Assembly: GCA_907165065.1 (NCBI GenBank)
Contig: OU015551.1
Span: forward strand, 2,666,001 to 2,730,000
Direction: 5' to 3'
DNA: 64,000 nt
Origin: Caprimulgus europaeus
Taxonomy: Eukaryota; Chordata; Aves; Caprimulgiformes; Caprimulgidae
A model generated the notes under the pieces. It was not told the origin of the DNA, did no database searches, and saw only the letters and a program-made list of their open reading frames with translations. Every line of letters begins with the position of its first letter. Positions within the stretch are counted from its first letter, which is position 1. Positions 62,992 to 64,000 of this stretch are shown here, in pieces. The translations under genes and the position numbers were made by a program.

Positions 62992-64000
62992 GTAAGTACC
63001 TGCAGCACCCGCTGTAGCACAGGGCCACGGCCAGGTTCCTGCAGCCTCATGACTGGAGAGGTCACCCTGCACACACTGGAGTGCTCTTTGGTGTCATCAC
63101 TAGATTCTCCTCTCCACTGTAATCTCAGCCTGCTCTCTTTGGGGATTGTGTATATCTCTCTATATAGATATCTGTATATCTTTCTATATAGATATCTATA
63201 TATCTATAGAGATATATATATAAAAGGTGTAATTTCACTCTAAAATGTATATAAAAATATATACAAATGCATATGTGTATTAGAGATAATTTCTCTGTAC
63301 ATAGTTTTAGATAAACAGCATATTCTCTGGGAGTGGACTTTTTGTGGGAAACCTTCATTTTAGCTCAAATGAAATCTTTCTATTAGAAAGAAAAAAACCC
63401 ACCAACCAAAACCAACATTTTTTTTGATTATATACTGTGCCTGGTTACATTTGGGGGGCTCAGTTTTTAGTTCTGTTTATTTTACATCTCTGACATTCTA
63501 GAGAAAAACCTCAATTGAAAAAAGTTTTACAATGTTTTATGACCTGATTTTCTATTTTGTCAAAGCACCTACCTTTCATACAGGGAAATTTAATTTCCTC
63601 CCTTGGGTTCCCATGAAAGATATTTGGCAATGTTAAGTCATTGCTCATGCATATTGTAGAATTAACAACTAAACAACTTTAAGAAGTGTCTAGTAAGCAA
63701 GCAGGCACAACTGTTTTGAAAGAATCTCTGATCACAGGGAACTTTCCAGGCAAATTTCAAATCCCTGCATCAATGTGAGAATCATTCAAGATCTCAGTGA
63801 AGTCTATGAGAAATTTTTTAAAGATGGACAAAACACCATATTTCCTCTAAAGTTATCCTCAGCTATAACTGATTCCTTTCTGCTGAAACTTTCCAACTTG
63901 AGTTCAACTCAAGGCAGGCACACCATATGGAAAATTTCATTCTGAACAGCTAAAGCTTGGGAAAATTATAAGTAACAGCAAACCAGGGCTTACAGTGGAA
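62992..64000 (+). other. FBN3: Start of FBN3 intron 4 with an AT-rich palindromic microsatellite
   Basis: Begins with the donor GTAAGT at 62992. At about 63150-63265 is a run of tatatctctatatagatatc-type words that are self-complementary and could form a cruciform. No exon is seen before the window ends. Confidence 0.7.

Overview
The window looks like a bird genome, probably a gene-dense, microchromosome-like region at its left end. The evidence is about twenty fragments of CR1 LINEs with the typical tail octamers (attctgtg / tcatagaa), a solo ERVL-type LTR of a kind common in neoavian birds, and two vertebrate genes whose human counterparts both lie on 19p13 (ANKRD24 and FBN3). No bacterial or viral gene systems, CRISPR arrays, rRNAs or convincing tRNAs were seen.

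Region 1 (1-3690) is the 3' half of ANKRD24 on the + strand. Nine exons with very short introns encode the coiled-coil part of the protein and its conserved C-terminus, followed by a short 3'UTR and a poly(A) signal. One intron (1098-1176) uses a GC-AG splice pair. Region 2 (3900-4470) is a CpG island with CCAAT boxes, a GC box, a CRE-like site and three NRF1-type palindromes, but I cannot identify the gene it drives. It is followed by a 21-bp tandem repeat, a CR1 tail and a degenerate 53-63 bp satellite (about 5200-5880).

Region 3 (5.9-37.5 kb) is intergenic: CR1 fragments, a 33-bp minisatellite (16973-17104), a GTGA-rich minisatellite (12930-13210), an inverted CR1 pair (18163-18362) and a solo ERVL LTR with a clean 5-bp target duplication (33446-34112). 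Region 4 (37.5 kb to the end) is the 5' part of a fibrillin gene on the + strand, best called FBN3. It has a possible promoter/5'UTR zone (37.5-38.1 kb) and a first coding exon (39739-39908) with signal peptide and furin site. A 15.5-kb intron follows, then exons of 83, 99 and 96 bp that encode the FUN domain and the first two EGF modules. The gene continues past the right edge. Inside intron 1 is a roughly 275-bp inverted repeat with a 0.5-kb spacer (52556-53613) that I cannot assign to a known element.

The two genes are unrelated in function. ANKRD24 is a cytoskeletal coiled-coil protein known from hair-cell stereocilia, and fibrillin is a secreted microfibril protein. Their closeness is a matter of synteny.
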